Origin: Clostridiaceae bacterium
Lineage (GTDB): Bacteria; Bacillota; Clostridia; Saccharofermentanales; DTU023
Assembly: GCA_012798865.1 (NCBI GenBank)
Contig: JAAZMK010000013.1
Span: 1-18,229, forward strand
DNA length: 18,229 nt
Direction of reading: 5' to 3'
The stretch's first letter is position 1, and every line of letters starts with the position of its first letter. Positions 7,914-14,752 of the stretch are shown here, in pieces. The notes beneath the pieces are model-generated. The model saw only the letters and a list, made by a program, of their open reading frames with translations, was not told where the DNA came from and searched no databases. A program made the position numbers and the translations under genes.

Positions 7914-7967
7914 GAGGCGTCGTTCGCGCTTACCCTGTTGGCTCCTACGTCTTCCGCGTCAGGATAT
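7875..7967. repeat. Imperfect 28-bp direct repeat, 65-bp period
   Basis: Copies at 7875-7902 and 7940-7967 share 24 of 28 bases, with core GTCTTCCGCGTCA identical. The right copy encodes the C-terminus and stop of the GNAT gene (LTRKT*); the left copy sits at the start of the decayed NTF2-like gene. It is a short diverged duplication across the gene boundary. Confidence 0.6.
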
Positions 7968-8568
7968 GCCAGAGGGTCTTGTTGGTGAAACCGCACCGCT
8001 CGTAAAGCCTTTCGGGTTGTGTCTCATTGTTTACACGACCGGAGACGGTCACGAAATCAGCTTTTCCCTTAAGCCGAGATAGAAGCTCATTGACGGTGCA
8101 TTTTCCGAGTCCTAATCGCCTGTAACCGTCAGACACTTGAATCCACTCAAGGCTGCCTTCTCGAATGTCGCGATCCAATTCCGCGATACCGCTGGCGACT
8201 ACTTTCATGCTCGATATGTCGCGGATGCAAATCCATAGGTCGGCGTCATAGACGGGACGGGCTTGGTATTGTTCGAGTTCTTCAACCGTCACTCCTTCGC
8301 GCTCGTAGGCGGCGTTGATGTGGGCGGCGAATTCCCCTGTGCTGCCTTGTGTCATGACAAAGCCTTCCGGCAGAGCGACTCTATCGATGTGCGTCAAATC
8401 GTGCAGGAGCTTGAAGTAAGGCTCATCGGTGTAATCGTTGAGCAGGCTGTCGGAAAAGTCGTCGTCGGAGACAACCCGCATATGCACAGGGATGTCGAAC
8501 GAGTTTGTTTTCCAAAAACGCAAGGAAGAAGCTCCCGTCGGGTTGAGCCGGTACGTCTGTTTATCCAT
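7945..8568 (-). CDS. GNAT-family N-acetyltransferase
   Basis: 207 residues. The acetyl-CoA binding motif A is visible as GYRRLGLGK (148-156), with the following helix TVNELLSRLK and the terminal strand ERLYERCGF (187-194), a usual GNAT ending. The N-terminal 100 residues carry the acceptor side and are not recognisable. ATG 8568 was chosen because it overlaps the end of the polyferredoxin gene by 8 bases, with GGAAGAAG ahead of it; the same frame stays open far upstream through that gene, but the extension has shadow composition. Last gene of the CXXC-polyferredoxin operon; the substrate is unknown, and a role in the redox path is not implied. Confidence 0.85.
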   Translation of the reverse strand: MDKQTYRLNPTGASSLRFWKTNSFDIPVHMRVVSDDDFSDSLLNDYTDEPYFKLLHDLTHIDRVALPEGFVMTQGSTGEFAAHINAAYEREGVTVEELEQYQARPVYDADLWICIRDISSMKVVASGIAELDRDIREGSLEWIQVSDGYRRLGLGKCTVNELLSRLKGKADFVTVSGRVNNETQPERLYERCGFTNKTLWHILTRKT

Positions 8569-9460
8569 GTGATTCTTCTTCCGAAGTTTCTTTTGAAGGC
8601 TTGAAGCCGAAACAACTCTCAATGGCGCCGGTCGGACATTCGTGGATGCAGTCGCGACAGCGGATGCACTCGGGGCTGTTCGGCGACTTGACGGGGTCGA
8701 CGCCCATCTTGCAAACGCGCGCGCATTTTCCGCAGTCGATGCATTTGTTGTTGATTTTGAATCGGTAGAAACTGACAGGCTGTAAAATCCCGTAAAAGGC
8801 GCCGAGAGGGCAGAGGTAGCGGCAGAAAACGCGGTAGAGAAAAACGGAAAGCACAAGGATTGCGATCGCCAGAGTGACTTTCCAAACAAACAGCGATCCA
8901 GCCGCCTCCCGCATGGCGGGATTGAGGACGACAAGCGGAATGCCTCCCCCGATTGTCCCGGCGGGACAGACATACTTGCAAAAAAACGGATCGCTCATGC
9001 CGAGGCTGTTGCGGACGATAAGGGGCAACAACATGACGACGCCGATGAGCATGAGGTATTTCCCGAAGGATAGTACACGGTTTAGTTTGGCAGGGACTTT
9101 GATTTTCGGTGACGGAATTTTGTGTAACAGATCCTGGAGCAGTCCGAACGGGCAGAGATAGCCGCAGAAGAAACGACCGGCTAAAATCCCGAACAATGCG
9201 ATGAGTCCGAACACGTAAAAGCTGAAATTGAACTTCGTGCTGCCGGCGACGGCTTGTAAACTGCCAATCGGACAGGCGCCAAGAGCGCCGGGACAAGAGT
9301 AGCAGTTCAGTACGGGTACGCAGATGGATTTCAAGCTGCCCTTGTAGATGCTCCCCGAGATGAAACCCTTGAAATGACCGTTAAAAACGGCGGCGCCGAG
9401 TGCTTGAATGAGGTGGCGCCTGTTGGGCGAAATCTTCTTTTTCGTTTTTATCTTATCCAA
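8561..9460 (-). CDS. Membrane-bound polyferredoxin, NapH/YccM-like 4Fe-4S protein
   Basis: 299 residues that carry electrons through iron-sulfur clusters at the membrane. Cysteine motifs in order: CYSCP (53-57) and CP at 63, CGYLCP (99-104), CKYVCP (161-166), CRYLCP (213-218), then two ferredoxin motifs, C240-C243-C246-C250 and C265-C268-C271-C275-Pro. The CxxxCP motifs sit at the ends of membrane helices (about 78-98, 135-152, 190-212), as in NapH and RdxA/CcoG-type proteins. A positively charged start and Arg-Arg at 14-15 could mean a cytoplasmic N-terminus. Start overlaps the CXXC peptide gene by 8 bases and the end overlaps the GNAT gene. A role in passing electrons to exported thiol proteins is inferred from the neighbours. 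Confidence 0.92.
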   Translation of the reverse strand: MDKIKTKKKISPNRRHLIQALGAAVFNGHFKGFISGSIYKGSLKSICVPVLNCYSCPGALGACPIGSLQAVAGSTKFNFSFYVFGLIALFGILAGRFFCGYLCPFGLLQDLLHKIPSPKIKVPAKLNRVLSFGKYLMLIGVVMLLPLIVRNSLGMSDPFFCKYVCPAGTIGGGIPLVVLNPAMREAAGSLFVWKVTLAIAILVLSVFLYRVFCRYLCPLGAFYGILQPVSFYRFKINNKCIDCGKCARVCKMGVDPVKSPNSPECIRCRDCIHECPTGAIESCFGFKPSKETSEEESHG

Positions 9461-9653
9461 TGCCGATGCACTCCATGCAGATATTAATTGCCTTCATCAG
9501 GAGTGTTTTCACCTCATCGCCATTTGCGCGCAAGAGACCGATCAGGATAAAAGCGATCGCGACGGCGGCAATTAGAAGCGACCATTTGTTGAGTTGAAAG
9601 AATCGGAACAATGTTCCTTCGGAAGTATGTTTTTTATGAAGGTTTTCATTCAT
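9453..9653 (-). CDS. Small membrane protein with C-terminal CXXC (CD1871A-like)
   Basis: 66 residues from ATG 9653 (an in-frame GTG directly upstream at 9656 is possible). Basic N-terminus (HKKH, NK), one membrane helix (about residues 27-43, WSLLIAAVAIAFILIGLL), then a short tail ending ICMECIGIG. By the positive-inside rule the CXXC faces outside. The shape matches the clostridial CD1871A-type CXXC proteins that, as I recall, are found beside polyferredoxin genes. It overlaps the polyferredoxin start by 8 bases and is first behind a consensus promoter. Likely a thiol relay between the polyferredoxin and an exported partner such as the divergent TlpA lipoprotein; this is inference. Confidence 0.8.
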   Translation of the reverse strand: MNENLHKKHTSEGTLFRFFQLNKWSLLIAAVAIAFILIGLLRANGDEVKTLLMKAINICMECIGIG

Positions 9654-9694
9654 CACAAGACTCTTCTCTCTGGCATTATGTTGCTATGCTACAC

Positions 9695-9723
9695 ATTATC
9701 GTTAAGCGAGAAAACGCTGTCAA
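9695..9723 (-). promoter_or_regulatory. Consensus sigma-A promoter of the CXXC-polyferredoxin-GNAT operon
   Basis: Minus strand: -35 TTGACA (9718-9723, six of six), 17-base spacer, -10 GATAAT (9695-9700, five of six). The strongest promoter in the window, about 40 bases ahead of the first start codon. Confidence 0.8.
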
Positions 9724-9724
9724 T

Positions 9725-9744
9725 CGAATTGTAAAGTGAATTCG
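9725..9744. promoter_or_regulatory. Inverted repeat CGAATT-N8-AATTCG between divergent genes
   Basis: Perfect 6-bp arms around GTAAAGTG. It abuts the -35 of the minus-strand promoter and covers a possible plus-strand -35 (TTGTAA, 9729-9734; weak -10 TGATAT at 9752-9757) for the TlpA gene. It could let one regulator act on both directions. The arms are AT-rich and contain EcoRI-like palindromes, so chance is possible. Confidence 0.4.
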
Positions 9745-9817
9745 TACCATATGATATGTTTTCCGCCGACGGAATCAGTATGATTTGAGCTGATCATGTC
9801 TTCAAGGAGATTTTTCG

Positions 9818-10432
9818 ATGAAACGAAAATTTAGAATAATACTCGTTTTTGTATTGGCTCTCGTCATGCTTTTGAGTGCCTGTCAGCCTCGCGATTTGCC
9901 TTCGAATGGCGACAATAAGACATCCGCGGCGGATTCCGTTAAACCGTCCGCTTATCCGAAATCGCTCGGAGAAATAAAGAGCTGGAAATTCAGTACGGAG
10001 GATATTGAAGGCAATCACGTCGACGAATCGATCTTCAGCGAAGCGAAACTGACGATGGTCAATATCTGGGCAACATGGTGCGGACCGTGCATCGCGGAGA
10101 TTCCTCACATCGGGGAACTCGCGAAAAATGAATTTGCCGACATGAACATCCAAGTCATGGGGATCATAAGCGATGCCGAATTGGGCGGCGACAATGAAAT
10201 TGCGGTGGACAATGCAAAGTATATTTTAGAAGCATCCGGGGTCTCCTATCTGAACGTCCTTTTTAATTACCCCGATATGTATGAATCGCTTCTCAAGTTT
10301 GTCGGGGGGTATCCGACGACAATTTTTATGGATAGTCAAGGGAATGTCGTCGGCTCTGAAATACTTGGAATGCGTTCAAAAGAGGCGTTTCTCGAGGAGG
10401 CACAACAGAGACTCAACATGCTGAACGATTAA
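9818..10432 (+). CDS. TlpA-like thioredoxin-fold lipoprotein
   Basis: 204 residues; exported thiol-disulfide oxidoreductase, probably a reductant of disulfides outside the membrane. Signal peptide MKRKFRIILVFVLALVMLL with lipobox LSAC (Cys 22), then a linker to about residue 50, then a thioredoxin fold with WCGPC (87-91) and the cis-Pro in GGYPTT (Pro 166). The insert between the active site and cis-Pro is longer than in thioredoxin, typical of TlpA/ResA. Ribosome site AAGGAGA lies 7 bases before the ATG. Transcribed away from the CXXC-polyferredoxin operon; no CcdA/DsbD-type reductant is in view, so that operon is the likely electron source. Confidence 0.92.
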   Translation: MKRKFRIILVFVLALVMLLSACQPRDLPSNGDNKTSAADSVKPSAYPKSLGEIKSWKFSTEDIEGNHVDESIFSEAKLTMVNIWATWCGPCIAEIPHIGELAKNEFADMNIQVMGIISDAELGGDNEIAVDNAKYILEASGVSYLNVLFNYPDMYESLLKFVGGYPTTIFMDSQGNVVGSEILGMRSKEAFLEEAQQRLNMLND

Positions 10433-10510
10433 AACCTATCACCCTATTCGTCCAACTCGCGCAGGCGGTTGAACCGTTTCAGTATGTACTCCGCTCAAGC
10501 ACGGCTGTGT

Positions 10511-10516
10511 TATAAT
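10511..10516 (+). promoter_or_regulatory. Extended -10 promoter for hprK
   Basis: A perfect TATAAT preceded by TGT (extended -10) in GGCTGTGTTATAATTCGGG. No good -35 is seen at 17 bases, which extended -10 promoters tolerate. The start point would be near 10523. Confidence 0.6.
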
Positions 10517-10519
10517 TCG

Positions 10520-10550
10520 GGTGTCGAAACACCGACATAAACAGGTGTTT
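10520..10550. promoter_or_regulatory. Three GGTGT half-sites at the hprK start point
   Basis: GGTGTCGAAACACC (10520-10533) is a 5+5 palindrome over the predicted start point. Its right arm also pairs with a third half-site: AAACACC (10527-10533) and GGTGTTT (10544-10550), 7 bp with a 10-base loop. This could be a repressor site or an RNA hairpin at the 5' end of the transcript. Confidence 0.45.
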
Positions 10551-10648
10551 GGGAGTGTTTTTGTGCGTTGTCATCGGTATTGACGCGAGCCGCCCGTTTC
10601 ACGCATTTTGCGGGGCTCCTTCTATCGGAAAGAAAGGTACAAGCGGCT

Positions 10649-10753
10649 ATGAGTCATGTTGAAGGTATCAAGCTGCAAGACTTTGAGGTAATCTGGTGCG
10701 ACCGGAAGGTAGAGGCAATGAGTCATGTGGAAGGTGTCAAGCTGCGAGATCTT
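10649..10753 (+). repeat. Tandem duplication of the hprK start region
   Basis: ATGAGTCATGT... at 10649-10684 recurs at 10718-10753 with 31 of 36 bases identical, in the same frame and 69 bases apart. Similarity continues upstream (RKVQAA versus RKVEA). The encoded peptides are MSHVEGIKLQDF and MSHVEGVKLRDL. Confidence 0.85.
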
Positions 10754-11644
10754 GTCGAGCATTTTGATTATCACGTCATTCGAGATTACGGGAAGATTGA
10801 CAGGACTGTGATTGCGGTTGCTGATATTACGCGACCGGGGTTGCAGTTGGCGGGTCATTTCAAGCACTTCGGTCCTGATCGAATGCAGCTGATCGGCAAT
10901 ATGGAAATGGCATACCTGAAGACGTTGACGCCTGAAGAGGAGTCGGAGTGCCTCAGTCGCCTATTTGCGACGGGTATTCCCTGTCTGATTCTATCCCGGA
11001 GACATGAGCCCAGCGAGGTTATGCTACACTGCGCTGACAAATATGAGATTCCTATTCTGCAAAGCGATCATTCCACAGCATCTATCTATAGCTCGCTCGT
11101 CAAACACTTGAATGTCGAGCTTGCCCCGCACATTTCGATGCACGGCGTGCTTGTTGAAGTACTTGGGGAAGGCGTTCTCATTCTAGGCGAAAGTGGCGTC
11201 GGTAAGTCAGAGACCGCACTTGAGCTCGTCAAGCGCGGGCATCGTCTGATTGCCGACGATCTGATTGAAATTAGACGCGTCTCCGATACGACGCTCCTCG
11301 GACGCGCGCCCGAGAATATCCGACATATGATCGAAATTCGCGGCTTGGGCATACTCAATGTCAAAGAGCTTTACGGTGTTTCGTCCGTTAAGGTGCAGGA
11401 CAACATCAACTTTGTTATCAACATGGAGTTTTGGGATGAGAATAAAGTCTACAATCGGCTCGGCATCGAAGATGAGGAGACAACGATTCTCGGCGTTTCC
11501 ATCCCATCCGTGACGATTCCCGTGCGCCCGGGGCGGAATCTTGCCATTATTGTTGAATTCGCCGCCATTAATTTCCGTCATAAGAAGATGGGGCACAACG
11601 CGGCGAGAGAGCTTGAAGAACTAGTTTTTAAATCAAATAATTGA
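10718..11644 (+). CDS. hprK: HPr kinase/phosphorylase
   Basis: 308 residues from ATG 10718. It phosphorylates and dephosphorylates HPr at the regulatory serine, linking glycolytic state to catabolite repression and sugar uptake. The N-terminal part contains ITRPGLQLAG (37-46); the catalytic part has MHG (His 142), P-loop GESGVGKS (157-164), IADDLIEI (178-185) and the family signature IEIRGLGILNVKELYG (205-220). Starting at 10718 gives the normal family length of about 310. The frame is open back to 10568 and contains a duplicate start at 10649; AAGGTAGAGG ahead of 10718 is the better ribosome site. A longer product (331 residues from 10649) is possible. First gene of the hprK-murB-rapZ-whiA run. 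Confidence 0.93.
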   Translation: MSHVEGVKLRDLVEHFDYHVIRDYGKIDRTVIAVADITRPGLQLAGHFKHFGPDRMQLIGNMEMAYLKTLTPEEESECLSRLFATGIPCLILSRRHEPSEVMLHCADKYEIPILQSDHSTASIYSSLVKHLNVELAPHISMHGVLVEVLGEGVLILGESGVGKSETALELVKRGHRLIADDLIEIRRVSDTTLLGRAPENIRHMIEIRGLGILNVKELYGVSSVKVQDNINFVINMEFWDENKVYNRLGIEDEETTILGVSIPSVTIPVRPGRNLAIIVEFAAINFRHKKMGHNAARELEELVFKSNN

Positions 11645-11677
11645 TTTGTCGGCATTCGCGATCATTCAAGGAGATTG

Positions 11678-11707
11678 ATGATGACACGCAAAGGAGAGAG
11701 CAAGTGA
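11678..11707 (+). CDS. Nine-codon leader ORF before murB
   Basis: ATG 11678 (or 11681) is preceded by a strong AAGGAG (11668-11673) and encodes MMTRKGESK, ending in TGA at 11705-11707. The stop overlaps the murB GTG start by two bases (GTGA), and the murB ribosome site AAAGGAGAG lies inside the leader. The layout suits translational coupling. It is too short for protein evidence. Confidence 0.45.
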   Translation: MMTRKGESK

Positions 11708-12669
11708 GCAAAGACGGGGTGAATGCCTCTGCCGTTGGCGATGCCGTATCCGTTCTCAGCAGCATAGAAAACGTATCGGTTGAGTGCAATGTGCCCATGG
11801 CGGAACTCACACGCTTTCGCGCGGGCGGTCGAGCCGATATCCTTGTTCAGCCGCATACGGTTGAGAGTGCGATGGAGCTGATCAGGGTTGTACAAACAAA
11901 CGGCTTGCCTTTGACGGTTATCGGATGCGCTTCTAATATTCTTGTATCCGATCGCGGTATTCGCGGCGTGACGTGCCGATTGCATCCTTCGCTGAACGCC
12001 ATACATCTAGACGGTAACAGTCTGTTCTGTCAAGCTGGTGCTCTGCTTTGCGACGTCGCGGCCTATGCGGCGAGACGCTCGCTCGGTGGGGTCGAATTTG
12101 CCGCGGGGATTCCCGGCTCGGTCGGCGGCGCCGTCTTCATGAATGCGGGTGCGTTCGGTGGGAGCATGTCGGATGTCGTGTGGAGAACGATGTTCATTGA
12201 TGGCGACGGCAACATCGGGGAGATTGTCGGCGACGAACACGATTTCGGCTATCGCCACAGTTTTTTTATCGACTCGCCTGACGCCGTGATTCTTGAGACG
12301 GAACTCCGTTTAGAGCACAGGGATCTTTCGCTTATCTATGAAAAGATGGCGGAGAATGCCCATAGACGTTACAATACCCAACCGCTCGATGCATACTCCG
12401 CGGGCAGTGCTTTCAGGAGACCGGAAGGATTTTATGCAGGTAAACTGATTTCCGATGCCGGTATGAAAGGATACAGGCGCAATAATGCCGGCGTGTCAGC
12501 CAAGCACGCCGGGTTCATTGTAAATCACGGCGAGGCAACGGCGGATGAAATTGCTCAAGTTTTTAGAGATGTCCGCAAAGCAGTATACGATATGGAAGGT
12601 GTGATTCTCATGCCCGAAGTGAGACCGGTCGGTGAATGGGACGACGATCCTTTTGCTTTTGAGCGCTGA
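11704..12669 (+). CDS. murB: UDP-N-acetylenolpyruvoylglucosamine reductase
   Basis: 321 residues; cytoplasmic flavoenzyme that reduces UDP-GlcNAc-enolpyruvate to UDP-MurNAc for peptidoglycan synthesis. FAD-binding motifs: FRAGGRAD (38-45), GCASNILVSD (74-83), GVEFAAGIPGSVGGAVFMNA (129-148). Substrate and catalytic region: GYRHS (182-186), RRYNTQP (221-227), SAGSAFRRP with likely proton donor Ser 235, AGKLI, and Glu 305 in LMPEVR. Type II by length and the short YRxS region. I chose GTG 11704 because AGGAG lies 7 bases before it; the frame opens at TTG 11641 but that segment has no conserved residues. Lies 60 bases after hprK. Confidence 0.93.
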   Translation: MSKDGVNASAVGDAVSVLSSIENVSVECNVPMAELTRFRAGGRADILVQPHTVESAMELIRVVQTNGLPLTVIGCASNILVSDRGIRGVTCRLHPSLNAIHLDGNSLFCQAGALLCDVAAYAARRSLGGVEFAAGIPGSVGGAVFMNAGAFGGSMSDVVWRTMFIDGDGNIGEIVGDEHDFGYRHSFFIDSPDAVILETELRLEHRDLSLIYEKMAENAHRRYNTQPLDAYSAGSAFRRPEGFYAGKLISDAGMKGYRRNNAGVSAKHAGFIVNHGEATADEIAQVFRDVRKAVYDMEGVILMPEVRPVGEWDDDPFAFER

Positions 12670-12770
12670 TACCGCGAAATGTCTCTTACATTGAAAGCAG
12701 GTTTTCGTGCTACCCCATTGAAACCAAATACATCGGCAGACGTTTGGCGAAAAATTGAAAGGGAAGTTGG

Positions 12771-13694
12771 ATGGAAATTACGATTGTTACCGGTTTATCG
12801 GGGAGCGGAAAGAGTTTAACGGCAAACTTGTTGGAGGACATGGGTTTTTTCTGTATCGATAATATGCCGCCTCAGCTCGTGGGCGATTTGACGCGCGTTT
12901 TATCGGACTGGCAAGCGACGACCGAGCTGCCTGCCGCCGATATGCGCCTCGCGCTCGTCATGGATACGCGAACGCCCGGTTTTGTTAAACATCTGCAACC
13001 CGTTCTCGATAATTTGAGAGACAGCGACGTTCCTGTTCGCATTCTTTTTCTTGAGACATCCGATATGGCGCTGATCAGTCGCTACAATCAGACTAGGCGC
13101 GATCACCCGTTGTCGCAAGGGCGATCTCTTGTAGAGGCGATTGCTTCGGAACGTAATATGTTAGCACCGGTCAAAGCGCTCGCCACGGACATCATAGACA
13201 CGACAGGTCTGTCGAGCCGCGATCTGAGACAGAGACTCCAACAACTCTTCAGCCATGCCGGCTTGCACGATGAAATCACGATTTTTGTTCAGTCATTCGG
13301 ATTTAAGTACGGGATACCGCCCGATGCGGACATTGTATGTGATGTCCGTTTCCTGCCGAATCCGTATTACCTTGATCATCTGAGACCGTTGTCGGGACTT
13401 GATCAACCCGTCATCGAATTTTTAGAGCAGTACCCCGAAGCCGATGAATATCTCGAACGACAGTGCGAGCTTTTTTGTTACACAATCCCGTTCTATATCC
13501 GCGAAGGAAAACAGCGGTTAAATATCGGTATCGGCTGCACGGGAGGACGTCACCGCAGTGTTATGTCCGCTGAGAGGATCGTCAATTATTTGAAAAAATC
13601 CGGTTTCAACGCTTTCGTGTTGCATCGCGATTTGCATCTAGATGTGAGACAGCGGCGTATCGATGCGATGGAATCCGATGAATCGTTTTCATGA
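12771..13694 (+). CDS. rapZ: RapZ-type nucleotide-binding RNase adapter protein (YvcJ)
   Basis: 307 residues. P-loop GLSGSGKS (8-15), the FCIDNMPP segment (27-34), and the conserved C-terminal IGCTGGRHRSV (about 252-262) define the RapZ/YvcJ family. In Escherichia coli RapZ guides RNase E to small RNAs controlling GlmS; in Bacillus the homologue binds nucleotides and affects competence, and its exact target is unclear. It follows murB after about 100 bases with no strong promoter seen, with AAAGGGAAG before the ATG, and overlaps whiA by 4 bases. The link to GlcNAc supply fits its place after murB. Confidence 0.93.
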   Translation: MEITIVTGLSGSGKSLTANLLEDMGFFCIDNMPPQLVGDLTRVLSDWQATTELPAADMRLALVMDTRTPGFVKHLQPVLDNLRDSDVPVRILFLETSDMALISRYNQTRRDHPLSQGRSLVEAIASERNMLAPVKALATDIIDTTGLSSRDLRQRLQQLFSHAGLHDEITIFVQSFGFKYGIPPDADIVCDVRFLPNPYYLDHLRPLSGLDQPVIEFLEQYPEADEYLERQCELFCYTIPFYIREGKQRLNIGIGCTGGRHRSVMSAERIVNYLKKSGFNAFVLHRDLHLDVRQRRIDAMESDESFS

Positions 13695-14605
13695 CTTTTT
13701 CCGCAGGTATTCGTAGAGAATTAGTCGATCGTTTTTCGGCGAGAGAGGAATCGCGCGAGTGGGCACTCGTGTCATTTGCCGTGTTTTCCGCTCTGTCCGG
13801 TTCCATCGATCAAGACGAGGAAGGATGGCGAGTTACCATTCGTGTTACGGGCTCTCACATCGCTTCAATGCTTGAGGATATCGCTAGGTCGCTTTCCCTT
13901 CCGATTTGTGAAAAAAAGACGGGAAGACGCGATGTGTGCCTGACGTTTGTCGTTTCAGTTGTAAGACGTGCACTCTTATTTTTCGATTTTGATCGCTGGT
14001 GGGAATGGACAGGCGAACAAGGTCTCGAGGTTATTTTCTCATCCTTTTTTCTCGCATGCGGCGTGATGTCGGATCCGGCGACGGGACGTTATCGTCTGGC
14101 CTTTTCCCCCTATTCAGAGGGCTCGATTCCCCTCATGAAGCATTTGTTTAACCGCGCTGAGCTGAATCCGAAAGAATCGCGACATCAGGGTAAACAGCTG
14201 CTGTTTTTCTCTAAGGGAGAAGACATTGCGCAATTTTTATTGTTGTGCGGTGCGCACCTCACCTTGTTGAGATTCGAAGAACTGCGGAGTGAGAGGGAAT
14301 TACTCGGACAAGTGAACCGTCTTGTCAATTTTGATGAGGCGAATGCCAGTCGTCGCGCTCAATCGATTTCTGAACAGCTTAGCGCCATCGACACGATTGA
14401 ACGAATACGCGGACTCGACTCACTTGCCCCGGTTCTTGCAGAGGCAGCAAAAGCGAGATTAGAGAACAGAGGCGCTTCGCTTGAGGAACTGGGTGCCGGC
14501 ATGGTGCCGCCTGTGAGCAAGTCGGGGATGAGTCACCGCTTTGCAAAAATTCGTTCTCTCGCTCTCGCTCTTGAAAGCAAGGAGCGACGTGAACAATCTG
14601 AGTGA
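13691..14605 (+). CDS. whiA: WhiA-like DNA-binding protein
   Basis: 304 residues. WhiA proteins have an N-terminal fold related to LAGLIDADG endonucleases without catalysis and a C-terminal helix-turn-helix. The C-terminal part is clear: RLENRGASLEELG and PPVSKSGMSHRFAKI (about 255-290) form the helix-turn-helix; QVNRLVNFDEANASR (about 205-222) is the conserved linker region. The N-terminal half is more diverged but keeps the order SFAVFSALSGS and FSSFFLACGVMSDP. The ATG overlaps the rapZ stop (ATGA). In Bacillus and Clostridium a yvcK gene normally lies between rapZ and whiA; it is absent here. Affects cell division and chromosome segregation in Gram-positives. Confidence 0.9.
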   Translation: MTFSAGIRRELVDRFSAREESREWALVSFAVFSALSGSIDQDEEGWRVTIRVTGSHIASMLEDIARSLSLPICEKKTGRRDVCLTFVVSVVRRALLFFDFDRWWEWTGEQGLEVIFSSFFLACGVMSDPATGRYRLAFSPYSEGSIPLMKHLFNRAELNPKESRHQGKQLLFFSKGEDIAQFLLLCGAHLTLLRFEELRSERELLGQVNRLVNFDEANASRRAQSISEQLSAIDTIERIRGLDSLAPVLAEAAKARLENRGASLEELGAGMVPPVSKSGMSHRFAKIRSLALALESKERREQSE

Positions 14606-14615
14606 TATAGAGTGG

Positions 14616-14621
14616 TATACT
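14616..14621 (+). promoter_or_regulatory. Candidate extended -10 promoter after whiA
   Basis: TATACT (five of six) preceded by TGG in AGTGGTATACTAAAG, just after the whiA stop and about 130 bases ahead of the next gene. No clear -35. It would separate the membrane-protein/HtrA group from the hprK-whiA run. Confidence 0.35.
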
Positions 14622-14752
14622 AAAGCCGATCAACCCATCGACGTTTTACGTCAAGTAGTGACCGATTGATGTGTGGTGAGATGCATCAGTCTCTGCGATA
14701 GTGTCGATTGGGTCGTAATGCTTTTACACAAAGTGATGGCGGTGTTTAGGAT

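Noticed and set aside
8569..8973. Upstream extension of the GNAT reading frame inside the polyferredoxin gene
   Set aside because: It overlaps a clear iron-sulfur gene in another frame, and its text is Ser/Ala/Arg-rich shadow sequence; the GNAT start at 8568 has its own ribosome site.
8619..9296. 225-codon minus-strand frame inside the polyferredoxin gene
   Set aside because: Very rich in Arg, Ser and Pro with no motif; it is a frame shadow of the cysteine-motif protein.
9794..10153. 119-codon minus-strand frame opposite the TlpA-like gene
   Set aside because: Fully antisense to a gene with an intact lipobox and WCGPC active site; no supporting ribosome site.
10568..10648. TTG start for hprK at 10568
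   Set aside because: No ribosome site fits, and the extra residues do not belong to the HPr kinase family; the two ATGs further on are better.
11207..11596. 129-codon minus-strand frame opposite hprK
   Set aside because: Lies over the P-loop and signature of hprK; composition looks like an antisense shadow.
14640..14655. GACGT-TTT-ACGTC hairpin after whiA as a terminator
   Set aside because: The stem is only 5 bp and there is no U-run after it.
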